64,000 bases of DNA. It comes from Burkholderiales bacterium PBB2. GTDB taxonomy: Bacteria > Pseudomonadota > Gammaproteobacteria > Burkholderiales > Burkholderiaceae_C. Below the pieces are notes generated by a model. The model saw only the letters and a program-made list of their open reading frames with translations. It was not told the DNA's origin and ran no database searches. The position numbers and the translations under genes were made by a program. The DNA is taken from NCBI GenBank assembly GCA_002255955.1, contig NKIM01000002.1, positions 186,001-250,000 on the forward strand, in the 5' to 3' direction. Within the stretch, counting starts at the first letter, position 1; each line of letters starts with the position of its first letter. Shown here piece by piece: positions 54,901 through 63,556 of this stretch.

Positions 54901-56271
54901 ATGAACACCAGCAACAGCACAGGCCGACCCGCCGCGCGGCCCCGGGTCTTGATCATCGGTTGCGGCTTCGGCGGCCTCGCCGCCACCCGCGCCCTGGCCG
55001 GGGCGCCGGTGGACATCACGGTGATCGACCGCAGCAACCACCACCTGTTCCAGCCCTTGCTCTACCAGGTGGCCACAGCCGGCCTGTCGGCGCCCTCGAT
55101 TGCTGCGCCCATCCGCCACATGCTGCGCGGCCAGCGCAATGTCACGGTGTTGATGGCCGAGGTCTGCGGCATTGATCGCCAGCAGCGCCGCGTGCAGCTG
55201 AGCGATGGCCAGAGCCTGGGCTATGAGTACCTGATCGTCGCTGTCGGCGCCACGCACAGCTACTTCGGCCGCGACGAGTGGGCCGCCCATGCGCCGGGGC
55301 TCAAGACCTTGCAGGACGCTTTTGCCCTGCGCGCCCGCGTGCTCAAGGCCTTTGAGCAGGCCGAGAGCTCGCCCGACCCGGCGCTGCAGCGCGCCTGCCT
55401 GAGCTTTGTGGTCATCGGCGCCGGCCCCACCGGGGTCGAGATGGCCGGCACCCTGGCCGAGATCGCCCGCCACACGCTCAAGAACGAGTTCCGCCGCATC
55501 GATCCGGCCAGCGCCCGCGTGCTGCTGCTGGAGGGTTCACCGCGGGTGCTGCAGGCCTTGCCGCCCGAGCTCTCGGCCAAGGCGGAGGCGCAGCTGCGAG
55601 CCCTGGGGGTCGAGGTGCGTACGGGCTGCCGCGTCGTCGGCATCGATGCCGACGGGGTGGAGGTGCAGACCGGGGAGGGTGCGGTGGCTGCAACAGAGCG
55701 CATCGCCGCCCGCACCGTGGTCTGGGCGGCCGGTGTGGCCGCCTCCCCCCTGGGCCGCATGCTGGACGTGCCGCTGGACCGGGCCGGTCGTGTGGTCGTT
55801 GACGGCCGGCTCAACATCCCCGGCTACCCCGAGGTCTTTGTGATCGGCGACCTGGCCGCCGCCCAAAGCCTGCAGTCCGATGGCCGCACGCTCAAGCCCG
55901 TGCCCGGCGTCAGCCCGGCGGCCAAGCAGATGGGGGCCTACGCAGCAAGCCAGATCCTGCGCGCGCTGCGAGCGCCACAGGGTCAGGTCTTGCCGCCCAT
56001 GCCCGCCGATGCGCCCGGCGCATTTCGCTACCGCGACTACGGTGCCCTGGCCACCATCGGCCGCAAGGCGGCCGTGGCCGATCTGGGCTTCGTTCAGTTC
56101 TCGGGCTACTTCGCCTGGCTGTTCTGGCTGTTCGTCCACATCTATTTTCTGATCGGCTTCCGCAACCGCCTGGTCGTGCTGATGGACTGGGCCTGGGCTT
56201 ACTGGAGTTTCCAGCGCTACGCCCGGGTGGTGGCGGAGCCGGTGGATGCGGTGCAGAAGGCCGGTGACTGA
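54901..56271 (+). CDS. ndh: Type II NADH dehydrogenase
   Basis: 456 residues from ATG 54901. Two nucleotide-binding folds are intact: GCGFGGLAATRAL for FAD near residue 20, and VVIGAGPTGVEMAGTLAEIA for NADH near 175. FVIGDLAA is the FAD-closing motif. The C-terminal region (FAWLFWLFVHIYFLIGFRN) is amphipathic and hydrophobic, as in the membrane-binding end of NDH-2. It passes electrons from NADH to quinone without pumping protons. It stands alone downstream of the di-heme peroxidase. Confidence 0.93.
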   Translation: MNTSNSTGRPAARPRVLIIGCGFGGLAATRALAGAPVDITVIDRSNHHLFQPLLYQVATAGLSAPSIAAPIRHMLRGQRNVTVLMAEVCGIDRQQRRVQLSDGQSLGYEYLIVAVGATHSYFGRDEWAAHAPGLKTLQDAFALRARVLKAFEQAESSPDPALQRACLSFVVIGAGPTGVEMAGTLAEIARHTLKNEFRRIDPASARVLLLEGSPRVLQALPPELSAKAEAQLRALGVEVRTGCRVVGIDADGVEVQTGEGAVAATERIAARTVVWAAGVAASPLGRMLDVPLDRAGRVVVDGRLNIPGYPEVFVIGDLAAAQSLQSDGRTLKPVPGVSPAAKQMGAYAASQILRALRAPQGQVLPPMPADAPGAFRYRDYGALATIGRKAAVADLGFVQFSGYFAWLFWLFVHIYFLIGFRNRLVVLMDWAWAYWSFQRYARVVAEPVDAVQKAGD

Positions 56272-56383
56272 ATCTGCAGGGCGCACGGCGATGTGCGGCG
56301 GAAGCGGCATGTCCGTTTCAGTCCCTGAGAATCCAGGCTGAGATGGTGGTGATGGTGCCGCCCTTGAAACGTTGATGGGGTGT

Positions 56384-56752
56384 ATGCGAAGTTCAAACGC
56401 AGCCGTGAAGCGAGTATTCAGTGCCCTGGTCCTGGCCTGTTGGATGGGGAGTTCGCTCGTGCAAGCTCAGGAAGCGGGGGCCAAGTCCGCTCGCCAGGCT
56501 GCCTGCGAACGCGACAGAAGCGAGTCTCGGACGGAGCTTCAGACGAGTTATCAGGCCCAGATGGAGGTGTGTCGTCGGCAGATGAAGAGCACCTTGGGCT
56601 ACCTCGGCGAGCAGGGCAAGCAGTTCCTGTACGAAACCGCAGGCTGGGGCGCAGGGAATTGCGCCACCCGATTGACCCGGGATTTTTTGATGATGAACGA
56701 GGTGTTCGACAAGCGGCGCGATGCCTGCCTGCTGGCTGCCAACAAGGACTGA
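56384..56752 (+). CDS. Small secreted protein of unknown function
   Basis: 122 residues from ATG 56384; ATG 56375 or TTG 56372 are alternatives. The signal peptide (VFSALVLACWMGSSLVQA) ends before QEAG. The mature part is charged, helical and has four Cys (at roughly 37, 60, 88 and 111 of the precursor), which could form two disulfides in the periplasm. No domain was recognised. It lies between ndh and the convergent recG. Confidence 0.65.
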   Translation: MRSSNAAVKRVFSALVLACWMGSSLVQAQEAGAKSARQAACERDRSESRTELQTSYQAQMEVCRRQMKSTLGYLGEQGKQFLYETAGWGAGNCATRLTRDFLMMNEVFDKRRDACLLAANKD

Positions 56753-56779
56753 GTCAGTTCGGCCGAACATGCCAATGCG

Positions 56780-56795
56780 GCAGCCACATGGCTGC
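56780..56795. terminator. Hairpin between convergent genes
   Basis: GCAGCC-ACAT-GGCTGC is a perfect 6-base stem in the 56 bases between the small secreted protein gene and the recG stop. No T-tract follows, so it is only a candidate terminator. Confidence 0.4.
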
Positions 56796-56808
56796 GCGCC
56801 GCCCTCGA

Positions 56809-58989
56809 TCAAGCCTTGAGGAACTCCGCCTTCGAGCCCAGCCAGCGCGCCACCTGGCGCTGCGCGGCCTCGGGGTATTTGTCCAGCAGCTGGGGCGCCA
56901 GGCGGCGGGCGGCTTGCAGCAGCAGGGAGTCTTCCTGCAGGTCGGCAAAGCGCAGCAGCTCGGCGCCGCTCTGGCGGGCGCCCATGAACTCGCCGGGGCC
57001 GCGGATGTCCAGGTCGCGGCGGGCGATCTCGAAGCCGTCGTTGGTTTCGGCCATGGCGCGCAGGCGCGATTTGCCGGTGTCGGACAGCGGGCCGGTGTAG
57101 AGCAGTACGCAGACGCTGGCCACCGCGCCGCGGCCCACCCGGCCGCGCAGCTGGTGCAGCTGCGAGAGGCCGAAGCGCTCGGCATGCTCGATCACCATCA
57201 GGCTGGCATTGGGCACGTCCACGCCGACCTCGATCACCGTGGTGGCCACCAGCACGCTGGCCTTACCGCCCGAAAAGCGCGCCATCACGGCGGCCTTCTC
57301 GGCCGGCGGCATGCGGCCGTGCAGCAGGCCCACCTCGAAGCCCGGCAGCGCGTCGACCAGCTCTGCATGGGTTTCGGTGGCGTTGTTCAAGTCCAGGGCC
57401 TCGCTTTCTTCGATCAGCGGGCAGACCCAGTAGACCTGGGCGCCGCCGGCCACCTCCTGGGCGATCTTTTCGATCACGTCCTGGCGTTTGCCATCGGCGA
57501 AGACCTTGGTGACGATGGGGGTGCGGCCCGGGGGTAACTCGTCAATCGTGCTGACCGCCAGGTCGGCGAAGTAGGTCATGGCCAAAGTCCGCGGGATGGG
57601 CGTGGCGCTCATCATCAGCATGTGCGGCTCCAAATCCATCGACGCCAGCTTGCGCCGCAAAGCCAGGCGCTGCGCCACGCCGAAGCGGTGCTGCTCGTCA
57701 ATGATGGCCAGGCCCAGGCGGGCGAACGTGACCTTGTCTTCAATCACCGCATGGGTGCCGATCACCAGCTGGGCCGCGCCGCTGGCCGCGGCGTCCAGCA
57801 TCTTCTGCCGCGCCTTGCCTTTGACGCTGCCGGTCAGCCAGGCCACTTGCAGGCCCAGGGGCTCCAGCCAGCCGATCAGCTTCTTGAAATGCTGCTCGGC
57901 CAGGATTTCGGTCGGCGCCATCAGCGCGCATTGCCAGCCGGCATCGATGGCCACGGCCGCGGCCAGGGCCGCCACCACGGTCTTGCCCGAGCCCACATCG
58001 CCTTGCAGCAAGCGGTGCATCGGTTGGCCCAGGGCCAGGTCTTGCGCAATCTCCTCGCTGACCCGCCGCTGCGCGCCGGTCAGGCCGAAGGGCAGCACGG
58101 CCAGCAGGCGCTCGACCAGGCCGCCGGGCTTGGCGCGCAGGGCCGGTGCCTTCAGCAGGGCGCGCTCGCGTTGGGCCTGCATCTGGCTGATCTGCTGGGC
58201 CAGCAGCTCCTCGAACTTGAGCCGCTGCCAGGCCGGGTGGCTGTGGTCTTCCAGCGTGCCCAGGCGCGCCTGCGGCGGCGGGTGGTGCAGAAAATCCAGT
58301 GCATCGCGCAGTGGCGGCAGGCTGCTGGGTACGGTGCCCTGGGGCAGCAGCTCGCGCAGATCGGCGCGCTGCAGGCCCGAGGCGATGGCGCGGCGCAGGT
58401 ACGTTTGCGGCAGACCGGCGCTGGCCGGGTAGACGGGCGTCAGCGCCTCGGCCAGCGGTGTGTCGGGCTGCACGGCCTTGAACGTGGGGTGCACCATCTC
58501 GCGGCCGAAGAAGCCGTGGCGCAGCTCGCCGCGCACGCGGATGCGCTGGCCCACGGCCATGCTTTTCTGGTGCGAGGGGTAGAAGTGGATGAAGCGCAGC
58601 AGCAGATCGCCGGTCTCGTCTTCCAGCCGCACCAGCAGCACGCGCCGGCCGCGCGTTTCGATGCGGCACTCGATCACCTCACCCTCGCACTGCACGGTGT
58701 CGCCCTCGCGCGTGCGGCCGATCGGCGTGATCTGGGTCTCGTCCTCGTAGCGCAGCGGCAGGTGCAGGGCCAGGTCGATGTCGCGCAACAGGCCCAGCTT
58801 CTCCATGGCCTTCTGCGGCGCGGACTTGGGCTTGGGGGCGGCCGCAGATGCAGCAGCCGTTGCAGCAGTGGCAGGCGAGGAACGAGGAGGCTGAGGGGCC
58901 GAAGCAGGCATGGGCGGGATTTTGCCCTGCGGGCGAAGTTCGAAACCCGGCCGGGGCGTCGAGCTGGTGCGGGGCGCTGGCATCTGCAT
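56809..58989 (-). CDS. recG: ATP-dependent DNA helicase RecG
   Basis: 726 residues. AGAGG is 7 bases before ATG 58989, which supports this start, although the first 60 residues are a Pro/Ala-rich extension. The wedge domain (about 60-230) is followed by helicase motifs GDVGSGKTVVAALAAA (Walker A), DEQHRFGV (DEAH-type), LMMSATPIPRTLAMT, and ATTVIEVGVDVPNASLMVIEHAERFGLSQLHQLRGRVGRG. RecG remodels stalled replication forks and Holliday junctions. A LexA-like box lies about 110 bases upstream. Confidence 0.97.
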   Translation of the reverse strand: MQMPAPRTSSTPRPGFELRPQGKIPPMPASAPQPPRSSPATAATAAASAAAPKPKSAPQKAMEKLGLLRDIDLALHLPLRYEDETQITPIGRTREGDTVQCEGEVIECRIETRGRRVLLVRLEDETGDLLLRFIHFYPSHQKSMAVGQRIRVRGELRHGFFGREMVHPTFKAVQPDTPLAEALTPVYPASAGLPQTYLRRAIASGLQRADLRELLPQGTVPSSLPPLRDALDFLHHPPPQARLGTLEDHSHPAWQRLKFEELLAQQISQMQAQRERALLKAPALRAKPGGLVERLLAVLPFGLTGAQRRVSEEIAQDLALGQPMHRLLQGDVGSGKTVVAALAAAVAIDAGWQCALMAPTEILAEQHFKKLIGWLEPLGLQVAWLTGSVKGKARQKMLDAAASGAAQLVIGTHAVIEDKVTFARLGLAIIDEQHRFGVAQRLALRRKLASMDLEPHMLMMSATPIPRTLAMTYFADLAVSTIDELPPGRTPIVTKVFADGKRQDVIEKIAQEVAGGAQVYWVCPLIEESEALDLNNATETHAELVDALPGFEVGLLHGRMPPAEKAAVMARFSGGKASVLVATTVIEVGVDVPNASLMVIEHAERFGLSQLHQLRGRVGRGAVASVCVLLYTGPLSDTGKSRLRAMAETNDGFEIARRDLDIRGPGEFMGARQSGAELLRFADLQEDSLLLQAARRLAPQLLDKYPEAAQRQVARWLGSKAEFLKA

Positions 58990-59097
58990 GTTTAAGCCTC
59001 TTCGGAGCTCATGACCGGCAACATAATGGTGTTTTCGTTCGGTGCCACGGGCTGCCTTTCGGCCCTGGGGCCCCTGTGCTCGGCGTGCGGTTTGAAT

Positions 59098-59115
59098 ACT
59101 GTATGAATATCCAGT
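59098..59115. promoter_or_regulatory. LexA (SOS)-like operator
   Basis: ACTGTATGAATATCCAGT fits CTG-N10-CAG. The left half TACTGTAT matches the E. coli consensus exactly; one base breaks the CTGT-N8-ACAG form on the right. On the minus strand TTGCTG and TACAGT 16 bases apart could form a recG promoter overlapped by the box. On the plus strand TTGAAT precedes it. The site could control recG, the nucleotidyltransferase gene, or both. Confidence 0.6.
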
Positions 59116-59200
59116 TTATCAGCAAGATCGTCAGCCCGATGTGCCGCAGCCAGGATGCTTGCAAGAGCGCGGCCGCGCGCTCGGCCACGAGGCGCTCCGG

Positions 59201-59785
59201 GTGAACGCCAGGCACCCCGATCGCCAGGACGAGCTGCAGGCCATCGTGCGCAGTTCCCCTTGGCTCATGCAGGCGCTCCATGCCGCCCGTGATCTGTGCT
59301 TGCGCCAGTGGTGCATCGGCGCCGGGGCGCTGCGCAATCGGGTCTGGGACCATCTGCATGGCCACACCGAGCCCTCGCGTCTGGCCGACGTGGACCTGGT
59401 CTATTTCGATCCCGAGGAGCCGCCGGGCTTGGAGGCGAGGCATCAGGCGGCCCTGGCGCGCGACTGTCCGGATCTGCCCTGGGAGCTGACGAACCAGGCC
59501 CATGTGCATCTCTGGTTCGAGTCCTGCTTCGGCCATGCCGTGGCACCGCTGCGCTCGCTTCAGGACGCGGTCGCCTCCTGGCCCGAGTTCGCGACCGCGG
59601 TGGCCGTGCGCCTGGAGGCCGACGACACGCTGACCGTGATCGCCCCCTACGGCCTGGACGACCTGTTTGCCATGCGCATTCGCCGCAACCCGGCCCGGGT
59701 CAGTGTCGAGACCTTTCGCCAGCGGGTGGCGCAGAAGCAGTACGCGCAACGGTGGCCGCGGGTGCAGATCGAGGATGACCACTAG
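59201..59785 (+). CDS. Nucleotidyltransferase-family protein (NTP_transf_6/DUF925-like)
   Basis: 194 residues from GTG 59201, which has GAGG with an 8-base spacer; GTG 59141 is an alternative. The pattern QWCIGAGALRNRVWDHLHG, followed by DVDLVYFD, matches the DUF925 nucleotidyltransferase-like family, with the Asp-x-Asp pair of the polymerase-beta fold. Substrate and role are unknown. A LexA-like box stands about 90 bases upstream, so it may be part of the SOS response. Confidence 0.82.
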   Translation: MNARHPDRQDELQAIVRSSPWLMQALHAARDLCLRQWCIGAGALRNRVWDHLHGHTEPSRLADVDLVYFDPEEPPGLEARHQAALARDCPDLPWELTNQAHVHLWFESCFGHAVAPLRSLQDAVASWPEFATAVAVRLEADDTLTVIAPYGLDDLFAMRIRRNPARVSVETFRQRVAQKQYAQRWPRVQIEDDH

Positions 59786-59795
59786 AGTGCCCCTC

Positions 59796-60560
59796 ATGCA
59801 TCTCGACTCAGTGCAAGCAAGTTCTAGCGACCATGCTCCGCTCAGCTCATCAATCCGTCTCCCGACGCTTGTGCTGCTGCCCGGCATGGACGGTACCGGG
59901 AACTTGTTCGAGCCATTGATTGGGGCCTTGGGGGCCGATTTCAAGGTTCTGGTGGTGCGCTATCCCGAGACGCAAAGCCTCGGGTACGACGAGCTTGTTT
60001 CGTATGTGAGTGGCTTGCTTCCCGCGGATGAGCCGTTTGTCCTTCTTGGTGAGTCCTTCTCTGGCCCCATCGCAATCAAGCTCGCGACGGCGTCTCGGCC
60101 AGGTCTGTGTGGCGTGATTCTTTGCTGCACTTTTGCGCGAAATCCCCGTCCTGCCCTGACGTGGCTTCGGCATCTTCTTCCCTGGGTGCCATTCAATTGG
60201 ATCCCTACGACTCTGCTCAACTGGGCGCTGCTGGGTTCCTTCGCAACGGGCACGCTGCGCGGCCTGCTCAAAGAGGCTGTAGGGCGAGTCAGTCCATCGG
60301 TGATGCGCACCAGGGTTCGCGCCGTGTCGGAAGTTGATGTGACGGTAGAGTTGTCGCAGATGAGGGTGCCCTGCCTTTATCTGCAAGCTTCTGCAGATCG
60401 AGTGGTTCCGGCAAGGGCTGCGACACTCATTAGAAGGGTACTGGTATCGGTTCAGCTGGTGCGGCTTGACGCTCCCCATTGCCTTTTGCAGGGTGTACCT
60501 GAGAAGTCCGCCGATGCTCTTGCTTCGTTCGTCAGACGGCTTGGACTCACGGTTTCATAG
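59796..60560 (+). CDS. Alpha/beta hydrolase
   Basis: About 254 residues from ATG 59796; ATG 59775, overlapping the previous stop, is an alternative. The oxyanion segment LVLLPGMDGTGNLFEPLIGAL, the nucleophile elbow GESFSGP and a late DAPHCLLQ His give a complete catalytic set. Many single-domain hydrolases of this size are esterases. Base composition is visibly lower in GC than neighbours on either side, so this gene may be a recent acquisition. Confidence 0.85.
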   Translation: MHLDSVQASSSDHAPLSSSIRLPTLVLLPGMDGTGNLFEPLIGALGADFKVLVVRYPETQSLGYDELVSYVSGLLPADEPFVLLGESFSGPIAIKLATASRPGLCGVILCCTFARNPRPALTWLRHLLPWVPFNWIPTTLLNWALLGSFATGTLRGLLKEAVGRVSPSVMRTRVRAVSEVDVTVELSQMRVPCLYLQASADRVVPARAATLIRRVLVSVQLVRLDAPHCLLQGVPEKSADALASFVRRLGLTVS

Positions 60561-60620
60561 CTGGGCTTGGAAATGAGCGCAGGCTGGATTGATCAGCGCA
60601 CGCTGTGAAGGGCATTTCAA

Positions 60621-61208
60621 GTGAACACAATGCGATCCGACCGATTTCCCATCGCGGAGTTCCTCCGCTTCACCGCCCCCGACCCTGAGGCCCATGCGCG
60701 CAGCATCGCTGCCTTGCGCGAGCAGCTGGCGCTGCTGCAGGGGAATGCATCGGTCGGCAGGGCCGTGGATGAGGCGGCCTTGCTGGAGGTGGTCGCCGAT
60801 CTGGCGGGCCTCTTGATCACCGCCCGCCAGGAGGACGAAGCCTTGCAGCTCTTGCAGGCGCATGAGGCCCTGGCCGAGGCCGCGAGCCAAGCCTCGCCCG
60901 TGCTGCACGAGGCCCTGGGCTGGTTCTGGTGTGCCTACGCCACCGCCTTGCAATACCTCGGCCAGCGCACCGAGGCGGAGCCCATCTTCGCCCGTACCGT
61001 GGCCTTGTGTGAGGCAGGCGGCTGGGCGCGCTTGCGCGCCATGGTGCTGCAGCACTGGGGCCGCAGCCTGGTCAAGCAGGGGCGCTTCGACGAGGCGGAA
61101 TCGCGCTTCCACGAGGCCCTCGCCTTGCGTGTGCAGCTGCAGGACCCGAGGCAGGCCACCACGCGCGAGGCGCTGGCGCTGTTGGCGCAGTTGCGCGATC
61201 GGGCTTGA
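60621..61208 (+). CDS. TPR-like helical protein
   Basis: 195 residues from GTG 60621, with AAGGG 8 bases upstream. The C-terminal part has tetratricopeptide-like helices (LGWFWCAYATALQYLGQRTEAEPIFARTVAL, then HWGRSLVKQGRFDEAESRFHEALAL). It is probably a protein-interaction module. It is followed by a GNAT acetyltransferase gene after 10 bases, so they likely share a transcript. Confidence 0.8.
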   Translation: MNTMRSDRFPIAEFLRFTAPDPEAHARSIAALREQLALLQGNASVGRAVDEAALLEVVADLAGLLITARQEDEALQLLQAHEALAEAASQASPVLHEALGWFWCAYATALQYLGQRTEAEPIFARTVALCEAGGWARLRAMVLQHWGRSLVKQGRFDEAESRFHEALALRVQLQDPRQATTREALALLAQLRDRA

Positions 61209-61218
61209 GCGGCCCCTC

Positions 61219-61797
61219 ATGATCTCGGACGACCTGCTGGCCCGCTTGGCCGCACCCATCGAATCCCCCCGCCTGTGGCTGGAGCCCCTGCGTGCTACCC
61301 ATGCGGCCGAGCTGTTTGAAGGCTTGCAAGAGCCCGAGCTCTACCGCTGGATCTCTATGCACAAGCCCGACAGCGTGGAGGCCCTGGCCGCCCATTGGCG
61401 AATGCTGGAGGGCCGACGTTCACCCGATGGCCAGTTCGCCTGGCCGATTTGGGCTTTGCGGCGCAAAGCCGATGGGCGCTGCCTGGGTCGGCTGGATGCC
61501 GAGATCGATGCGCAGCTGAACGCACCCAATCTCGGCTACTACCTGCTGCGCCCCGCCTGGGGCCAGGGCTATGCCAGCGAAGCAGTGCAAGCCACCACGG
61601 CCGCGTTGCGTGAGCGCGGCGTGCGGCGCATCGTCAGCACGGTGACGGTGGGCAACCAGGCCTCGGCGCGGGTGCTGCAAAAAGCTGGCTTCGTTTTCGA
61701 TCGCATCCTGAAAGACAACGACTGCATCGCCGGCCAGATGCACGACGACGAGGCGTATGTCTGGACGGCAGACGCGCTCTCAGCGCCCGCTGCTTGA
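61219..61797 (+). CDS. GNAT-family acetyltransferase (RimJ/RimL-like)
   Basis: 192 residues. PRLWLEPLRATHAAELFEGLQEPELYRWIS and the acetyl-CoA-binding GQGYASEAVQATTAAL, then VGNQASARVLQKAGF, are typical of RimJ/RimL N-terminal or small-molecule acetyltransferases. It is co-transcribed with the preceding TPR gene. Its last 18 bases overlap the 3' end of the convergent polysaccharide deacetylase gene. Confidence 0.9.
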   Translation: MISDDLLARLAAPIESPRLWLEPLRATHAAELFEGLQEPELYRWISMHKPDSVEALAAHWRMLEGRRSPDGQFAWPIWALRRKADGRCLGRLDAEIDAQLNAPNLGYYLLRPAWGQGYASEAVQATTAALRERGVRRIVSTVTVGNQASARVLQKAGFVFDRILKDNDCIAGQMHDDEAYVWTADALSAPAA

Positions 61798-62694
61798 GGA
61801 GCCTGCGCCCGCGTCGAACTTGAGCCCCACGCGCTGCTCCCGCAGGTGCCGGGCGATGTTGACAAAACTGTCCACCCAGAAGCGCTCCGGGTGGGCCGCC
61901 AGGTGCTGGAGCAAGGCCTGGTGTGCTTCCTTGGAGACACTCAGATGGTCGCCGCCGATGCCGTGGAAGGTGAGGCTGGCCAGCGTGCCCTGAGCGGCGG
62001 CCTGCTCGACGAGGGCGATCAGCTCGGCGCCGCTGGAGCCCACCGGCCCGGCCGTGGGCACATCGGCCAGGTTCAGCGTGGCCAGCGAAGGCACGACCCC
62101 GCCCACGCGCGTCTTCATGGCCAGAAACTCCCCAGCCACGGCTGGAAGGTATGGCTTGCCGCCGGCCAGTGGGTCCGTGCAGGGGGCGGTGTAGGTGCGC
62201 TGGGTCTGGCCGTCGATGGCATACAAGTAGGCATTGGCCAGCTGCACCTCTTCCAGCATCTGAGCCACGCCGATCTTGTCGAGATCGCGGTGCGGCGCCA
62301 CCCAATCGCGGCCGGGCGCCGAGCGGGAGCAGGGGTGGAACAGGGTGTGGTTGCCCAGTTCATGGCCCGCGGCCGCGGCACGCCGCCATTCCGGCAGGCG
62401 TTGCCGGACGACCGGGCTGGCCAGGGTCAGATAGAAGGTGGCCTTGAGGCCCAGCGCGTTCAGCGCAGGGATGGCGTGGTCGAGCTGGCTGGCCAGGGCG
62501 TCGTCGTAGGACAGGCTGACGGCTGCCCGGGCGCCGCCGGGCCACTGAAAGGCGGGCGCCGGCTCGCTGTGGGCGCCGGTGGCCACCAGGCTCTGGGACA
62601 GACCAAAGGGCAGCCAGAGGGCCAAGCTCAGCAGCGCCCGCCAGCGCGGCCGGCCGGGCGCGTGTGCTGCAGCGAATGTGTTCATCATCATCAT
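61780..62694 (-). CDS. Secreted polysaccharide deacetylase (NodB-like)
   Basis: 304 residues. Four ATG codons in tandem (62685-62694) make the exact start unclear. A signal-like stretch (ALLSLALWLPFGLSQSLVATGAHS) is followed by a NodB domain: AAVSLSYDDALASQLDHAIPAL with the Asp of motif 1, and HELGNHTLFHP with the metal His pair of motif 2. Such enzymes remove acetyl groups from chitin, peptidoglycan or exopolysaccharide outside the cell. With a chitin-active LPMO also encoded in the window, chitin is plausible but unproven. Confidence 0.88.
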   Translation of the reverse strand: MMMMNTFAAAHAPGRPRWRALLSLALWLPFGLSQSLVATGAHSEPAPAFQWPGGARAAVSLSYDDALASQLDHAIPALNALGLKATFYLTLASPVVRQRLPEWRRAAAAGHELGNHTLFHPCSRSAPGRDWVAPHRDLDKIGVAQMLEEVQLANAYLYAIDGQTQRTYTAPCTDPLAGGKPYLPAVAGEFLAMKTRVGGVVPSLATLNLADVPTAGPVGSSGAELIALVEQAAAQGTLASLTFHGIGGDHLSVSKEAHQALLQHLAAHPERFWVDSFVNIARHLREQRVGLKFDAGAGSSSSGR

Positions 62695-62805
62695 CAGAGT
62701 CCGGCGCCTTGATCGTGAGGGAAGGCCGGGCAGCGCCCGGCTGGCGCTGGCAATGATAGGTCGGCGCCGTGGGCCTGACTGCCGGCGCGCCGCGAGTTTT
62801 GTGAC

Positions 62806-62816
62806 GTTTCTGAAAC
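62806..62816. promoter_or_regulatory. Short palindrome and -10 element before the response regulator gene
   Basis: GTTTC-T-GAAAC lies 28 bases before TACACT (62844-62849), a possible -10 element. The response regulator could bind here to control its own gene. Confidence 0.35.
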
Positions 62817-62857
62817 CTCGGCCTGCAGGCCCGCCGCCGCCTCTACACTGCGCCCGC

Positions 62858-63553
62858 ATGCAGCAAGGCAAACCCCTGATCCTGATCGTTGATGACGACG
62901 CCGAACTGTCCGCCCTGGTGGCCACGCTGCTGGGCCGCGAGAGGTGGGAGGTGCACACGGTGCTCACCGGCGGCGACGGCGAGCGCGCCTTGCGCGCGCT
63001 GCGCCCCGACCTGGTCTTGCTGGATGTGATGCTGCCCGATGCCAGCGGCTATGAGCTCTGCCGCCGTTGGCGTGCCAGCCATGCGGAGCTGGGCATCCTG
63101 ATGTTCACCGCGCGCGGCGAGCCCATGGACCGCGTGCTGGGTCTGGAGCTCGGTGCTGACGACTATCTGAGCAAACCTTTCGAGCCGCGCGAGCTGGTGG
63201 CCCGGGTGCGGGCCCTGCTGCGCCGCCAGACCCCCGGGCGCAGCGAGGCCGGTCTGCTGCGCTTCGAGGGCCTGAGCATTGATCTGCTCAAGCGCGAGCT
63301 GCGCGTCGGCGAGCGGGTGGTGGCGCTGACCGGCATCGAGTTCAAGCTCTTGGCCGCCCTGGCCCGGGTGCCCGGGCAGATTCTGCCGCGCGAAGCGCTC
63401 AGCGAGGCGGTGCAGCCCGGCCGTTACCGGCCGCAGGACCGCAGCGTCGATGTGCAGGTGGCGCGGCTGCGCCGCAAGCTCGAAGAGGCCAGCCCCGATC
63501 GGGTCTGGATCAACACCGTTCGTGGGGAGGGTTATGTCTTTCTGCCCGCTTGA
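62858..63553 (+). CDS. OmpR-family response regulator
   Basis: 231 residues. The receiver domain carries DDDAEL, phosphoacceptor Asp in LVLLDVMLPDASG, the Thr of MFTARGEP and Lys in YLSKPFEPREL. The C-terminal winged helix (VVALTGIEFKLLAAL, then RSVDVQVARLRRKLEE and TVRGEGYVF) binds DNA. It is followed 3 bases later by a histidine kinase gene, so the two form a two-component system. The signal is unknown. Confidence 0.95.
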   Translation: MQQGKPLILIVDDDAELSALVATLLGRERWEVHTVLTGGDGERALRALRPDLVLLDVMLPDASGYELCRRWRASHAELGILMFTARGEPMDRVLGLELGADDYLSKPFEPRELVARVRALLRRQTPGRSEAGLLRFEGLSIDLLKRELRVGERVVALTGIEFKLLAALARVPGQILPREALSEAVQPGRYRPQDRSVDVQVARLRRKLEEASPDRVWINTVRGEGYVFLPA

Positions 63554-63556
63554 ACC

